A DNA stretch of 42,825 nt, taken from assembly GCF_028715765.1 (NCBI RefSeq), contig NZ_JAQURE010000026.1, positions 1 through 42,825 on the forward strand. The letters are read 5' to 3'. How positions within the stretch are numbered: the stretch's first letter is position 1; every line of letters begins with the position of its first letter. Below the pieces are notes generated by a model that was not told where the DNA came from, searched no databases, and saw only the letters and a program-made list of their open reading frames with translations. The position numbers and the translations under genes were made by a program. This DNA is from Rhodoferax sp. (GTDB taxonomy: Bacteria > Pseudomonadota > Gammaproteobacteria > Burkholderiales > Burkholderiaceae_C). Shown in pieces: positions 1-8,480 of the stretch.

Positions 1-1163
1 CAAGCGATCGTCAATCATATTTTTTATCATTTGTACGCTGGAATAATTCAAATAATTTTATTCTTGATTTTGATTGCGGAATTGATTTTGATGTTAATAA
101 TAAAAAAATTAAATTTAATGGTTGCTTACTACTTGGTCAGAACAAAGAAATTTCATCAGCTGTTGATAAAGGTGCAGTTTACATTACCCAACCTGCGCTT
201 GATGGACAAAGAAATTTACCATCCAATTGGAAGGTTTTGAGTCATGCAGGTGAAGGTACATCTGCTGTCGTTAACAGCATTGCCGCAACAATTATTTTAC
301 ATGCAGGCTCTGTCAATGATTTTGAGACATTAATTCGAGTTGTATTTCATCTTCGGCAAACTCATCCAAAAACACTTAAAATTATAGTTCGTGAAAATGA
401 TGCAAAACTTAGACTAAATATTGAACGTGCTTTGTTATATTTTGGAGCGAATCTTGTAATTTATCGTGAGGTAGGTTTTTCTAGAATTGTAAAAATCGTA
501 GAAGATATTTCAAATCAAACATTCAGTGGTGATTTGAATATCCTCTATGCAGAGGAGATTAAATCCTTTTTGCCTGATTCGGAACGTGGGTACATTGAGC
601 CAGTCGCGTTTCATAGTTATGTCAGTAAAGTCGTTAAGAGATCAGTTTCAACACATATCACTCATACTCTTGTGCGGTTATTCCTATCACCAACAGTGCC
701 TCATATTGATGCAATAAATGCTTGCAATATTTTTCGAGATGGTGATTTGCTTACCTCTGCAAGTGATTCAATTTATGTATTTCTTTTTGCTTGTGCTGAA
801 GTTGATATTGATTCGGCATTGGATCGCATGTTCGTCATGCCTGTTTCGCAGCTTTTCTCTTCTCAGGTTTCTGATTCTTCGGTTGATGGTATCGCGAAAA
901 TGCTCGATGAATTTAGTCATTCGATGAAGGATGGGTATGTGGACTACAGTTTGACTGTTCATCCTGTTAAAACGAATGTCATTCGTTTACCTCTAAAATC
1001 AAAATCACACGCATCCAGATCAGAGGTAAATAAACTTCCATCACTTCCTAATTCATCATCAAGTCCATCCGCTTTGTTGGGTGGTCATGCACCACGTCCT
1101 CAAGTCAGATCGATTCAGCTGAAACAAAAGGTTCATATTTCCCATGAGGAGAGAGTTGCATGA
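1..1163 (+). CDS. bcsE: Cellulose biosynthesis protein BcsE, C-terminal part (5' end outside window)
   Basis: The frame is open from the window edge (first full codon at 3), so the internal ATG/TTG codons near 237 are not the real start; about 386 codons are visible against roughly 520 in E. coli BcsE. The segment around 385-520 (IIVRENDAKLR, then ALLYFGANLVIY) matches the BcsE receiver-like region, and FRDGD at 732-746 matches the RxGD c-di-GMP-binding motif of the GIL domain. BcsE is known to bind c-di-GMP and help place and activate the Bcs secretion complex at the inner membrane through BcsF. The last about 60 codons form a Ser/Pro-rich tail. The stop overlaps the next gene by ATGA. This gene is clearly more AT-rich than the genes downstream, which could reflect transfer. 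Family identification is from motif memory, with high confidence. Confidence 0.85.
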   Translation, partial: SDRQSYFLSFVRWNNSNNFILDFDCGIDFDVNNKKIKFNGCLLLGQNKEISSAVDKGAVYITQPALDGQRNLPSNWKVLSHAGEGTSAVVNSIAATIILHAGSVNDFETLIRVVFHLRQTHPKTLKIIVRENDAKLRLNIERALLYFGANLVIYREVGFSRIVKIVEDISNQTFSGDLNILYAEEIKSFLPDSERGYIEPVAFHSYVSKVVKRSVSTHITHTLVRLFLSPTVPHIDAINACNIFRDGDLLTSASDSIYVFLFACAEVDIDSALDRMFVMPVSQLFSSQVSDSSVDGIAKMLDEFSHSMKDGYVDYSLTVHPVKTNVIRLPLKSKSHASRSEVNKLPSLPNSSSSPSALLGGHAPRPQVRSIQLKQKVHISHEERVA

Positions 1164-1336
1164 TGTATCAATTATTGCTTTATTGCTTGATGGGTTTTTT
1201 GCTAGCGGGTTTAATTTGGTATATCAGTCGTACTTTGTTGATTCGGTCTGGCTGGTTTGCTGGCAGAGGCCCCTGCTTGCGTGTATACAAGCTTCCTGAT
1301 CGCCAGGTAAGGTTGGAACAGGCATCACAAAGTTAA
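1160..1336 (+). CDS. bcsF: Short single-pass membrane protein, BcsF-like
   Basis: A 58-codon ORF starts at the ATG of an ATGATG that overlaps the bcsE stop by 4 nt (1160-1163). It begins MMYQLLLYCLMGFLLAGLIW, a single N-terminal transmembrane segment, followed by a basic, Arg-rich cytosolic tail. In E. coli, BcsF is a 63-residue membrane protein of similar layout that anchors BcsE; position directly after bcsE supports the call. Sequence similarity to E. coli BcsF is not obvious beyond topology, so the assignment is positional inference. The stop is only 4 nt before bcsQ. Confidence 0.65.
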   Translation: MMYQLLLYCLMGFLLAGLIWYISRTLLIRSGWFAGRGPCLRVYKLPDRQVRLEQASQS

Positions 1337-1340
1337 ACAA

Positions 1341-2105
1341 ATGGCAACTATTGCATTTGTCAGCCCGCATGGTGGTGTGGGGCAAACGACCCTGATTGCC
1401 AATTTAGCGACCCTATTGGCGCAACGACGTGAGCCGTGTTTGGTGGTTGATTTGTGTCCACAAAACACCATGGGCTTGCATTTGGGGTTAGAGACTTCGC
1501 CCGCGCATGGTTGGGCGAGTTCAGTTTTAACAGATCACTGGTGGGCGCACAACGCACTTATAAATTCGCTTCATGTGTGTTGTCTACCCCATGGCGACTT
1601 GGATGCCAACAATGTCTTGCATTTAGAGCAGCGCTTGATGGCTTCACCAAATTGGTTGACATCTCAGCTGTCTGGTCTTGAATTTTCAGACGCGGGGTAT
1701 GTGTTACTTGACGCTCCCATGTGGCCTTCTGCGCTTGCATTTCAATCTGTGTTGGCTTCTGACTTGGTTGTTGTTTGTCTTACGGCATCTGCAAAATCGT
1801 GTGCAGCATTCCCCGCCATCCAAGCCATGGTCGCAAGCCATCAGGAAAGCACAGCTTTTGCCGTGATGTTGACATCATTCGATCCAAGGTCCAAGTCGCA
1901 AATCTTGGCCATGCAAACATTACAAGCGCAATGGAATGATCTGTTGATTCCATACACCTTGCACCATGATGAAAATATGGCCACAGCGTTTCAGGAAAAC
2001 AACTGTGCGAGTGCCCTTTTTCCTCAAGCTCAGTCAGTTCATGATGTTCAAGGCGTTGCCAACTGGCTTACTGAGCGCTTTAATCTTCAGAGCGCTGCTG
2101 AATGA
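1341..2105 (+). CDS. bcsQ: Cellulose synthase-associated ParA/MinD-like protein BcsQ
   Basis: This 254-residue protein begins MATIAFVSPHGGVGQTTLIA, a deviant Walker A (HGGVGQT) in which both signature lysines of ParA/MinD P-loops are replaced. E. coli BcsQ also departs from the consensus (RGGVGTT), so the departure is family-like rather than a sign of decay. VVDLCPQNTMGLHLGL near residues 36-50 matches the BcsQ region after Walker A, and YVLLDAPMW near residue 120 is the Walker B-like strand. BcsQ is required for cellulose secretion in enterobacteria and binds BcsE at the membrane. The stop overlaps the bcsA start by ATGA, implying translational coupling. Only a weak ribosome-binding site is visible. 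Confidence 0.82.
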   Translation: MATIAFVSPHGGVGQTTLIANLATLLAQRREPCLVVDLCPQNTMGLHLGLETSPAHGWASSVLTDHWWAHNALINSLHVCCLPHGDLDANNVLHLEQRLMASPNWLTSQLSGLEFSDAGYVLLDAPMWPSALAFQSVLASDLVVVCLTASAKSCAAFPAIQAMVASHQESTAFAVMLTSFDPRSKSQILAMQTLQAQWNDLLIPYTLHHDENMATAFQENNCASALFPQAQSVHDVQGVANWLTERFNLQSAAE

Positions 2106-4615
2106 TCAAGCTCTCAGCCCTCTTTTTTCGGCAGCGTGCATCCGAAGAGGCGCAGTCCGCGGAAGATGACTTTGTTTCGAATCCCATGCAAAGGCTCAAA
2201 GCGCATCTGGCTAGCCTGTTGCACCTCGACCACCCCGTGCCCGCCAAAGCATGGCTGTTTCATTTGTTTGTTCGATCAACAGATGAATCTGATGAAGTTT
2301 CTGCGAGTGCGGCTGCTCGGCGGTCTGAATTTTTACAGGGTTTAAAAAAGCAATCGGTCTCACTTCTGCTGATGATGGGTGTTTTGTGGCGAGTGTTGAC
2401 ATGGCCATTGCGTTTCCTTATCACTCAGCTTAGTCGCTGCGCTGAATGCATTGATTACAACAAAGTCGTACGCTACACAGATCAAACGCTTGCCCCGTTG
2501 CTAGAAATCCCTGTCGTCCGTTGGCTTGCCTTGGCTTTGGGCGGCGTGGCCTCATTGGTCGTCATTTCAACGCCATTGTCTTGGGGCGGGCAGTTGCTGT
2601 TCTTGGTGATGTGCTGGGCTTGCTCTATGGTCGTGCGAAAAATGCCTGGTCGCTTTCCTGCCATGATGCTTGGCACGATCAGTTTGATTGCATTGGGGCG
2701 CTACGTTTGGTGGCGTTTCTCCACAACCTTGTCATTTGATTCAGCTCTGGAAGCTTTTTTGGGCATGGGTTTGCTCATGGCAGAGGCTTATACCTGGGCG
2801 GTGGTGGTGCTCGGGATGGTTCAGACCATTTGGCCTTTGAAACGCAAACCCATTGACATCACGTTGGCACCTGAAGAATGGCCATGCATTGATGTTTTTA
2901 TACCCACCTACAACGAACCCCTTACGGTTGTCCGCCCTACAACATTGGCAGCCATTGCACTTGATTGGCCAAAAGACAAGTTAAAGATATACATCCTGGA
3001 TGATGGTCGTCGAGATGAGTTCAAAGAATTTGCGAGTGCCATGGGTGTGGGTTACATCGTTCGGCAAGACAACAAGCATGCCAAAGCGGGCAATTTGAAC
3101 AATGCCTTGAAAGAAACGCAGGGTGATTTGATTGCTATTTTTGATTGTGATCACTTACCTGTTCGGTCATTTTTAAAAACGGTTGTGGGTCAATTTGTGA
3201 AAGACCCCAATTGCGCCATGGTTCAAACCCCGCACCATTTCTTTTCGCCCGACCCATTTGAAAGGAATTTAGGTACTTTTCGACGCGTTCCCAACGAAGG
3301 TTCATTGTTTTACGGCTTGGTTCAAGATGGCAATGATTTTTGGGATGCCACCTTCTTTTGTGGAAGTTGTGCTGTCATCCGGCGCGACCCCTTGATGTCG
3401 GTGGGGGGCATTGCGGTAGAAACCGTCACCGAAGACGCGCACACGGCCTTGAAACTGCAACGGCTGGGTTACTCAACCGCATACATCGGCCAAACCTTAG
3501 CCGCCGGTTTGGCCACTGAAAGCTTATCTGCGCACATTGGCCAGCGCATCCGATGGGCGCGTGGCATGGCGCAAATTTTTCGGGTTGACAATCCGCTGCT
3601 TGGTTGGGGGTTATCCATCGGACAGCGACTCTGCTATCTCAACGCCATGGTGCACTTCTTTTTTGGATTGCCAAGATTGGTCTTTTTGACGGCACCCCTG
3701 GCATTCTTGTTTTTTGAATTTCACATCATTCACGCTGAAGCCTTCTTACTGGCTTTGTATGTGATCCCTTACGTGGTTCAGTCAACGATTGCGAATGCGC
3801 ACGTTCAAGGCCAATACCGGCATACCTTTTGGGCCGAAGTCTACGAAACTGTTTTGGCATGGTATGTGGCTTTGCCTACCACTGTGGCACTTATCAACCC
3901 CAAACTGGGTAAATTCAATGTGACTGCAAAAGGTGGTTTGGTTAAAAAATCATATTTTGATTGGATTATTTCTACGCCGTACACCATATTGGCATTGCTC
4001 AATATATTAGCTTTGATTATTGGTATTTTTCGTTTATTTTTCTGGAATACGTTTGAGCAAGGTACGGTCATTTTGAATTTGTTTTGGGTAATTTACAGTA
4101 GCCTATTGTTGGGTGCTTCAATTGGCGTGGCCTCAGAAGCCAAGCAGGTGAGGAAAATGCACCGTGTCGCTACACGATTGCCGGCCACCTTATACAGAGC
4201 CAGTGGCGAGGCGATTCATTGCACTTGCATTGACTTCTCGATGACTGGGCTTGGGCTTGAACTCGAAAAGCCGTTCCAGCCAGAGAAAAACGAAAGGTTG
4301 CATGTGTCTTTATGGCGAGAGAGTATTGATCATGCATTCCCTGCGTTTATTATTTCTACCCAAGAAAAATCGTTGGGTATAGAGTTTGAACCCATGTCCA
4401 AAGACCAGTCGATTGCCTTGGTGCAATGCACTTTTGCACGACCCGATGCTTGGGTGAATTGGAACGCTGAAAATGACATTGATCGCCCCATGAAGGGTTT
4501 AAAAGAAATTGCAGTTGTTGGACTGAATGGTTATAGAAAACTTTTCACTTCAATTTTTGAACCTTTACTCGATGTCTACAAATCAAGGTTCATGCAGCAG
4601 CAAGGGCGTGCTTGA
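2102..4615 (+). CDS. bcsA: Cellulose synthase catalytic subunit (UDP-forming) with PilZ domain
   Basis: BcsA polymerises UDP-glucose into beta-1,4-glucan and extrudes it across the inner membrane when c-di-GMP binds its PilZ domain. The 837-residue protein has N-terminal membrane helices, a GT2 domain with DDG (D300), DCDH (D348), TED (D445) and QRIRW (from Q481), the FCGS element, further membrane helices (about 510-670), and a PilZ domain whose c-di-GMP-binding RxxxR is RVATR (from R688), followed by DFSMTGLGL. All catalytic and c-di-GMP-binding motifs are present. It is co-translated with bcsQ (ATGA) and bcsG (TGATG). Unlike E. coli, bcsB does not follow. Acetylated or otherwise modified glucan is possible but not decided by this gene. 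Confidence 0.95.
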   Translation: MIKLSALFFRQRASEEAQSAEDDFVSNPMQRLKAHLASLLHLDHPVPAKAWLFHLFVRSTDESDEVSASAAARRSEFLQGLKKQSVSLLLMMGVLWRVLTWPLRFLITQLSRCAECIDYNKVVRYTDQTLAPLLEIPVVRWLALALGGVASLVVISTPLSWGGQLLFLVMCWACSMVVRKMPGRFPAMMLGTISLIALGRYVWWRFSTTLSFDSALEAFLGMGLLMAEAYTWAVVVLGMVQTIWPLKRKPIDITLAPEEWPCIDVFIPTYNEPLTVVRPTTLAAIALDWPKDKLKIYILDDGRRDEFKEFASAMGVGYIVRQDNKHAKAGNLNNALKETQGDLIAIFDCDHLPVRSFLKTVVGQFVKDPNCAMVQTPHHFFSPDPFERNLGTFRRVPNEGSLFYGLVQDGNDFWDATFFCGSCAVIRRDPLMSVGGIAVETVTEDAHTALKLQRLGYSTAYIGQTLAAGLATESLSAHIGQRIRWARGMAQIFRVDNPLLGWGLSIGQRLCYLNAMVHFFFGLPRLVFLTAPLAFLFFEFHIIHAEAFLLALYVIPYVVQSTIANAHVQGQYRHTFWAEVYETVLAWYVALPTTVALINPKLGKFNVTAKGGLVKKSYFDWIISTPYTILALLNILALIIGIFRLFFWNTFEQGTVILNLFWVIYSSLLLGASIGVASEAKQVRKMHRVATRLPATLYRASGEAIHCTCIDFSMTGLGLELEKPFQPEKNERLHVSLWRESIDHAFPAFIISTQEKSLGIEFEPMSKDQSIALVQCTFARPDAWVNWNAENDIDRPMKGLKEIAVVGLNGYRKLFTSIFEPLLDVYKSRFMQQQGRA

Positions 4616-6168
4616 TGAATTACATTGGTCTTTATTTCTTGGTAAAAATAGGCCTTTATTTCGGGCACTATATTGCCTTTAATTGGATTTTTAATTTAAT
4701 TCTGGCTTTGTTGGCTTATTTCCCAATCAAAAGCATTGTGCTGAAAAATATCCGATCTTTTTCAGTTTGGATACTGGCCATTGCCTTGGTTTACCATGAA
4801 TCATACTTGCCCACAATAAGTCGTATTTATTCAAGACTGGATGCTTTAAGGGGTTTTGATTTAAATTACATGTTTGAATTGTTGGGTAGATTATTTAATC
4901 CTGCAGCTATCGTGGTATGTGTAATAATTATTTTTATTTATTGGATAATTAATAAAAAACTCAGAATATCAACTTTTGTTTTTCTCGGTTTGCTCATCGT
5001 GCCAGCAGTCACCACATTTTGGCCATCTTTGTTGGAGCGCAACAGCACAACCGCTTCTCAAGACACCCCTGCCACGCGTGCCAAAGATGTTGTTCGGGTT
5101 GAACCTCAAACCGAATTACTCAACTTCTATACCTCGGAGCGCAAGCGTGCGATCCAGTTCTCGGTGCCAGGTAAAACGCCTGCATTTGATGTGGTCATGA
5201 TCCATGTGTGTTCCATCTCTTGGGATGATTTGGATTTTGTGAACGAACAAAACCACCCGTTACTCAAAAAATTCGACCTTGTTTTCAGAAACTTCAATAC
5301 CGCTGCCAGTTACAGCGGCCCTGCCGCGATCCGCTTGTTAAGAGGTACTTGCGGACAAAGTCCACATGACAAGTTGTACCAAAGTGCCGATCCCTTGTGT
5401 TATGTTTTCCCTAATCTTGAAAAACTGGGTTATGTGGCTCACGGCATGATCAATCACGATGGCCTGCATGACAAATACCTCGACATTCTTGAAATGCACA
5501 CAGGCTTGAAGGGAAAACTGGTGAAATACCCAGACGCACCTGTGGCCTTGAGAAGCTTTGTGGGCTCACCCATTTACGATGATTTTTCGATGTTGAACAA
5601 ATGGTGGACTTCAAGGCTTGAGCGCAATTCCGCTGCAGAAGCCCTCTACTACCAGACCATCACCTTGCATGACGGCAATATTGTTCCTGGGCAAACCAGT
5701 CGTTTGAGCCTGGTGACCTATAAACCCAGGTTATTGAAATTCTTGGCAGAGCTTGACCGGTTTATCACCCTGCTTGAAAACAGCGGCAAACCTGTCGTGT
5801 TGATGATGGTGCCAGAGCATGGTGCTTCACTGCGAGGTGATCAATACCAAATCTCAGGCATGCGTGAGATACCCACGCCAGGCATCACGCTCGGCCCGGC
5901 AGCCATCAAGTTGATTGGCTTGAGCAAAACCACGTCCCTGCCAATTGTGATCAATGAACCGGTGAGCTTTTTTGGCTTGTACAGCCTCTTGGGGGGCATG
6001 CTGGCTCAAAGCCCATTCGATCCCACCTCGCCCACACTGGCCAGCCGAGTGAAAAGCATAGAAAAAACCAAACTGGTTTCAGAAAATGAAGACGTCATCA
6101 TGTTGCGCGACGAGACTGGGCACTACATGATGAAGTCAAGCAATGGTGCGTGGGTGACTTACCGTTGA
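4615..6168 (+). CDS. bcsG: Cellulose phosphoethanolamine transferase BcsG
   Basis: BcsG transfers phosphoethanolamine from phosphatidylethanolamine to cellulose in the periplasm. I chose ATG 4615 (TGATG overlap with bcsA; AAGGG nine bases upstream) over TTG 4612; it gives 517 residues. Several membrane helices fill residues 1-130; the periplasmic sulfatase-like domain follows. The expected zinc/catalytic residues of the E. coli enzyme have counterparts: C199 in HVCSISW, the nucleophile S234 in YSGPAAIRLLRG, and E401/H402 in VPEHGA. The protein should therefore be active. The first 400 nt (membrane part) are AT-rich, the catalytic part less so. It ends with TGA directly abutting the stop of the convergent next gene. 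Confidence 0.92.
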   Translation: MNYIGLYFLVKIGLYFGHYIAFNWIFNLILALLAYFPIKSIVLKNIRSFSVWILAIALVYHESYLPTISRIYSRLDALRGFDLNYMFELLGRLFNPAAIVVCVIIIFIYWIINKKLRISTFVFLGLLIVPAVTTFWPSLLERNSTTASQDTPATRAKDVVRVEPQTELLNFYTSERKRAIQFSVPGKTPAFDVVMIHVCSISWDDLDFVNEQNHPLLKKFDLVFRNFNTAASYSGPAAIRLLRGTCGQSPHDKLYQSADPLCYVFPNLEKLGYVAHGMINHDGLHDKYLDILEMHTGLKGKLVKYPDAPVALRSFVGSPIYDDFSMLNKWWTSRLERNSAAEALYYQTITLHDGNIVPGQTSRLSLVTYKPRLLKFLAELDRFITLLENSGKPVVLMMVPEHGASLRGDQYQISGMREIPTPGITLGPAAIKLIGLSKTTSLPIVINEPVSFFGLYSLLGGMLAQSPFDPTSPTLASRVKSIEKTKLVSENEDVIMLRDETGHYMMKSSNGAWVTYR

Positions 6169-6759
6169 TCAAGACTTGCCACCCCCCAGCAGCGCCTCTT
6201 TCAGTTTTTGATCCGCAGGTGCTGGCCCCAGCCAAATGGACATCAGTGCGGCAAAAAACTCTGGCTCCTTGAACGGCTCGCCTTGCACCACTCCTTTGAC
6301 CGTGATCACGGTGCCTTGGCCAGGAATCCAGTCGATGATGAACGTGTCGCCCGCTGCCATTTTTTTCTGTGCGGCAAACATTTCCCCCATGCGCACCAGC
6401 CCTGGCACCAAGGTCGACATGGCGGCAGCGCCCATGTTGTCTTCAATCCCTCTTGTCAGCAATTTGCCCAGCTCAGCCGCATCAATGTCGCGCAGCATGG
6501 TCACACTCAGCCGCTTAGGGCCACTTTGTTTGACCACCGCATCCTGCGTTGTCGCCTTTTGCGCCAGGTAAAGCCCCGCCACATAGACCTTGAAGATCAC
6601 CTTGTAACGCGTGCCCGCGCCATTCAACTGCAGCGTGGTACCGGCCAAAGTGGTGCTGTCTTCCACCTTCACGCCATGGATGTCTTGGCTGGCAGCCCAT
6701 GTGCCGCAAGACAACACGCTGATCCACAGCGCCAACCCAACATCTCGACAAAATTTCAT
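6169..6759 (-). CDS. Periplasmic chalcone-isomerase-like protein
   Basis: The 196-residue product starts at the ATG at 6757-6759, chosen because AAAAGGGG lies eight bases before it and because it gives a clean signal peptide (MKFCRDVGLALWISVLSC, cleaved near GTWAASQ). A longer reading from 6810 would put a basic stretch ahead of the signal. The mature part shows the chalcone-isomerase-like fold family pattern (FKVYVAGLYL, KRLSVTMLRDIDA, DWIPGQGTVI). Bacterial members are conserved periplasmic proteins of unknown role, often near flagellar or metabolic genes; I do not infer flavonoid chemistry. It is convergent with bcsG with no intergenic base and divergent from trpE. Confidence 0.75.
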   Translation of the reverse strand: MKFCRDVGLALWISVLSCGTWAASQDIHGVKVEDSTTLAGTTLQLNGAGTRYKVIFKVYVAGLYLAQKATTQDAVVKQSGPKRLSVTMLRDIDAAELGKLLTRGIEDNMGAAAMSTLVPGLVRMGEMFAAQKKMAAGDTFIIDWIPGQGTVITVKGVVQGEPFKEPEFFAALMSIWLGPAPADQKLKEALLGGGKS

Positions 6760-6956
6760 GAATGTGACCCCTTTTAAAAAAGAACGACCGTACGAATTTA
6801 ACCAATGCATTGTGCGCGGAGGTGCATGGCTTGCCCACTAGGGTTTACACGAGGCGTGTCACGGGCTGGGTGTCGCAGCTGCTTTGGCTTGGGGCAAAAT
6901 GTGCTTTCAATTGTTTATGCCTTATCCCACCCGTCTTTACTCATTGAGAGCCCTTC
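6760..6956. promoter_or_regulatory. Divergent intergenic region upstream of trpE
   Basis: These 197 bp separate two divergent genes and must hold both promoters. The leftward gene has a clear ribosome-binding site (AAAAGGGG). I see no convincing -35/-10 pair for trpE, no leader peptide rich in Trp codons and no attenuator-like terminator, so leader-peptide attenuation of the usual kind is not supported by the sequence. Confidence 0.4.
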
Positions 6957-8480
6957 GTGATCCCTGAAGAACAATTCAACGCCTTGGCTGCACAAGGCTA
7001 CAACCGGATTCCAGTGGTGGCGCAAGCCTTTGCAGACCTTGAAACCCCACTGTCGCTCTACCTCAAGCTGGCGCACAGCGCACCTTATAGTTTTTTACTG
7101 GAATCTGTGGTGGGCGGCGAGCGCTTTGGCCGCTACAGCTTCATTGGTTTGCCCGCCCGCACCTTGTTGCGCGCCAGTGGCTTTGGCGCGCAAGCCCGCA
7201 CCGAGGTGGTGACCGATGGGGTGGTGGTTGAGACCTCATGCGCCAACCCGCTCGACTTTGTGGCGCACTACCAGCAGCGCTTCAAAGTCGCGCTGTTGCC
7301 CAACATGCCGCGTTTTTGTGGCGGTTTGGCGGGTTATTTTGGCTACGACGCGGTGCGCTACATTGAGAAAAAACTCCAAACCACCTGCCCCCCCGACGAA
7401 CTCCATTGCCCCGACATTTTGCTGCTGCAATGCGAAGAGCTGGCCGTCATTGACAACCTCTCAGGCAAGCTTTATTTGATGGTCTATGCCGACCCGGCGC
7501 AGTCCATGGCCTATGCCAAAGCGGTGGCGCGCTTGTCAGAACTCAAAGACCAATTGAACCAACCGGTGCACGCCCCCGCCATTTTGCCCAGTGCGGGCCA
7601 AGCGGCGGTGCGTGACTTTGCCAAAGCCGATTACATTGCCGCCGTCGAGCGAGCCAAGGAGCTGATCGCCGGGGGCGACTTCATGCAAGTGCAAGTGGGG
7701 CAGCGCATCAAAAAGCCCTACACCCAATCGCCCTTGAGCCTGTACCGTGCCCTGCGCTCGCTCAACCCCAGCCCGTACATGTATTACTACAACTTCAGCG
7801 GTGCCCCGGCAGATGGAGCCGACTTCCATGTGGTGGGCGCGTCACCCGAAATTCTGGTGCGCCAAGAGCAGGTGCAGCAAGATGGCCAAGCGGTGCAAAA
7901 AATCACCATCCGGCCGCTGGCTGGCACGCGCCCGCGTGGCGCCACCCCAGAGGCCGACAAAGCCGCCGAAGAAGAGCTCATCCACGACCCCAAAGAGCGT
8001 GCCGAGCACGTGATGCTGATCGACCTGGCGCGTAACGACATTGGCCGCATTGCCCAAATTGGCAGCGTCAAGGTCACGGACGCCTTTTGCGTCGAGCGCT
8101 ACAGCCATGTCATGCACATCGTCAGCAATGTCGAGGGGGTCCTGCTGGACGGCATGACCAGCATGGACGTGCTCAAAGCCACCTTCCCCGCAGGCACCTT
8201 GACCGGTGCGCCCAAAGTCCACGCCATGGAGCTGATTGACCAGCTCGAACCCACCAAACGCGGTCTCTACGGCGGCGCTTGCGGCTACCTCAGCTATGCC
8301 GGTGACATGGACGTGGCCATTGCCATTCGCACTGGCATCATCAAAAACCACATGCTTTACGTGCAAGCCGCCGCCGGTGTGGTGGCCGACAGCGTGCCCG
8401 AGCTTGAATGGCGCGAGACCGAGGCCAAAGCGCGAGCCCTGTTACGTGCGGCAGAGTTGGTCGAAGAAGGCTTGGAGTGA
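6957..8480 (+). CDS. trpE: Anthranilate synthase component I
   Basis: TrpE converts chorismate, with ammonia supplied by TrpG, to anthranilate, the first step of tryptophan synthesis. The 507-residue length is typical. The N-terminal feedback-inhibition element is present (SFLLESVVGGERFGRYSFIG), followed by the catalytic chorismate-binding domain: IRPLAGTRPRG, MLIDLARNDIGRIA, GTLTGAPKVHAMELI and GGACGYLSYAGDMDVAIAIR. The start is a GTG with GAGAG a few bases upstream. The stop overlaps the GTG start of the following diguanylate cyclase gene. The partner trpG lies 6.2 kb downstream instead of next to it. Confidence 0.97.
   Translation: MIPEEQFNALAAQGYNRIPVVAQAFADLETPLSLYLKLAHSAPYSFLLESVVGGERFGRYSFIGLPARTLLRASGFGAQARTEVVTDGVVVETSCANPLDFVAHYQQRFKVALLPNMPRFCGGLAGYFGYDAVRYIEKKLQTTCPPDELHCPDILLLQCEELAVIDNLSGKLYLMVYADPAQSMAYAKAVARLSELKDQLNQPVHAPAILPSAGQAAVRDFAKADYIAAVERAKELIAGGDFMQVQVGQRIKKPYTQSPLSLYRALRSLNPSPYMYYYNFSGAPADGADFHVVGASPEILVRQEQVQQDGQAVQKITIRPLAGTRPRGATPEADKAAEEELIHDPKERAEHVMLIDLARNDIGRIAQIGSVKVTDAFCVERYSHVMHIVSNVEGVLLDGMTSMDVLKATFPAGTLTGAPKVHAMELIDQLEPTKRGLYGGACGYLSYAGDMDVAIAIRTGIIKNHMLYVQAAAGVVADSVPELEWRETEAKARALLRAAELVEEGLE

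Noticed and set aside
31..240. A 69-codon hydrophobic ORF at the left edge
   Set aside because: It is out of frame with bcsE, whose own frame is open through the whole interval and reads family-like sequence.
6208..6841. Plus-strand ORFs of 76-189 codons opposite the chalcone-isomerase-like gene
   Set aside because: They are antisense shadows in GC-rich DNA, with no motifs and no ribosome-binding sites.
6811..6956. trp leader peptide and attenuator before trpE
   Set aside because: No short ORF with consecutive Trp codons and no terminator-like stem with a T-run were found.
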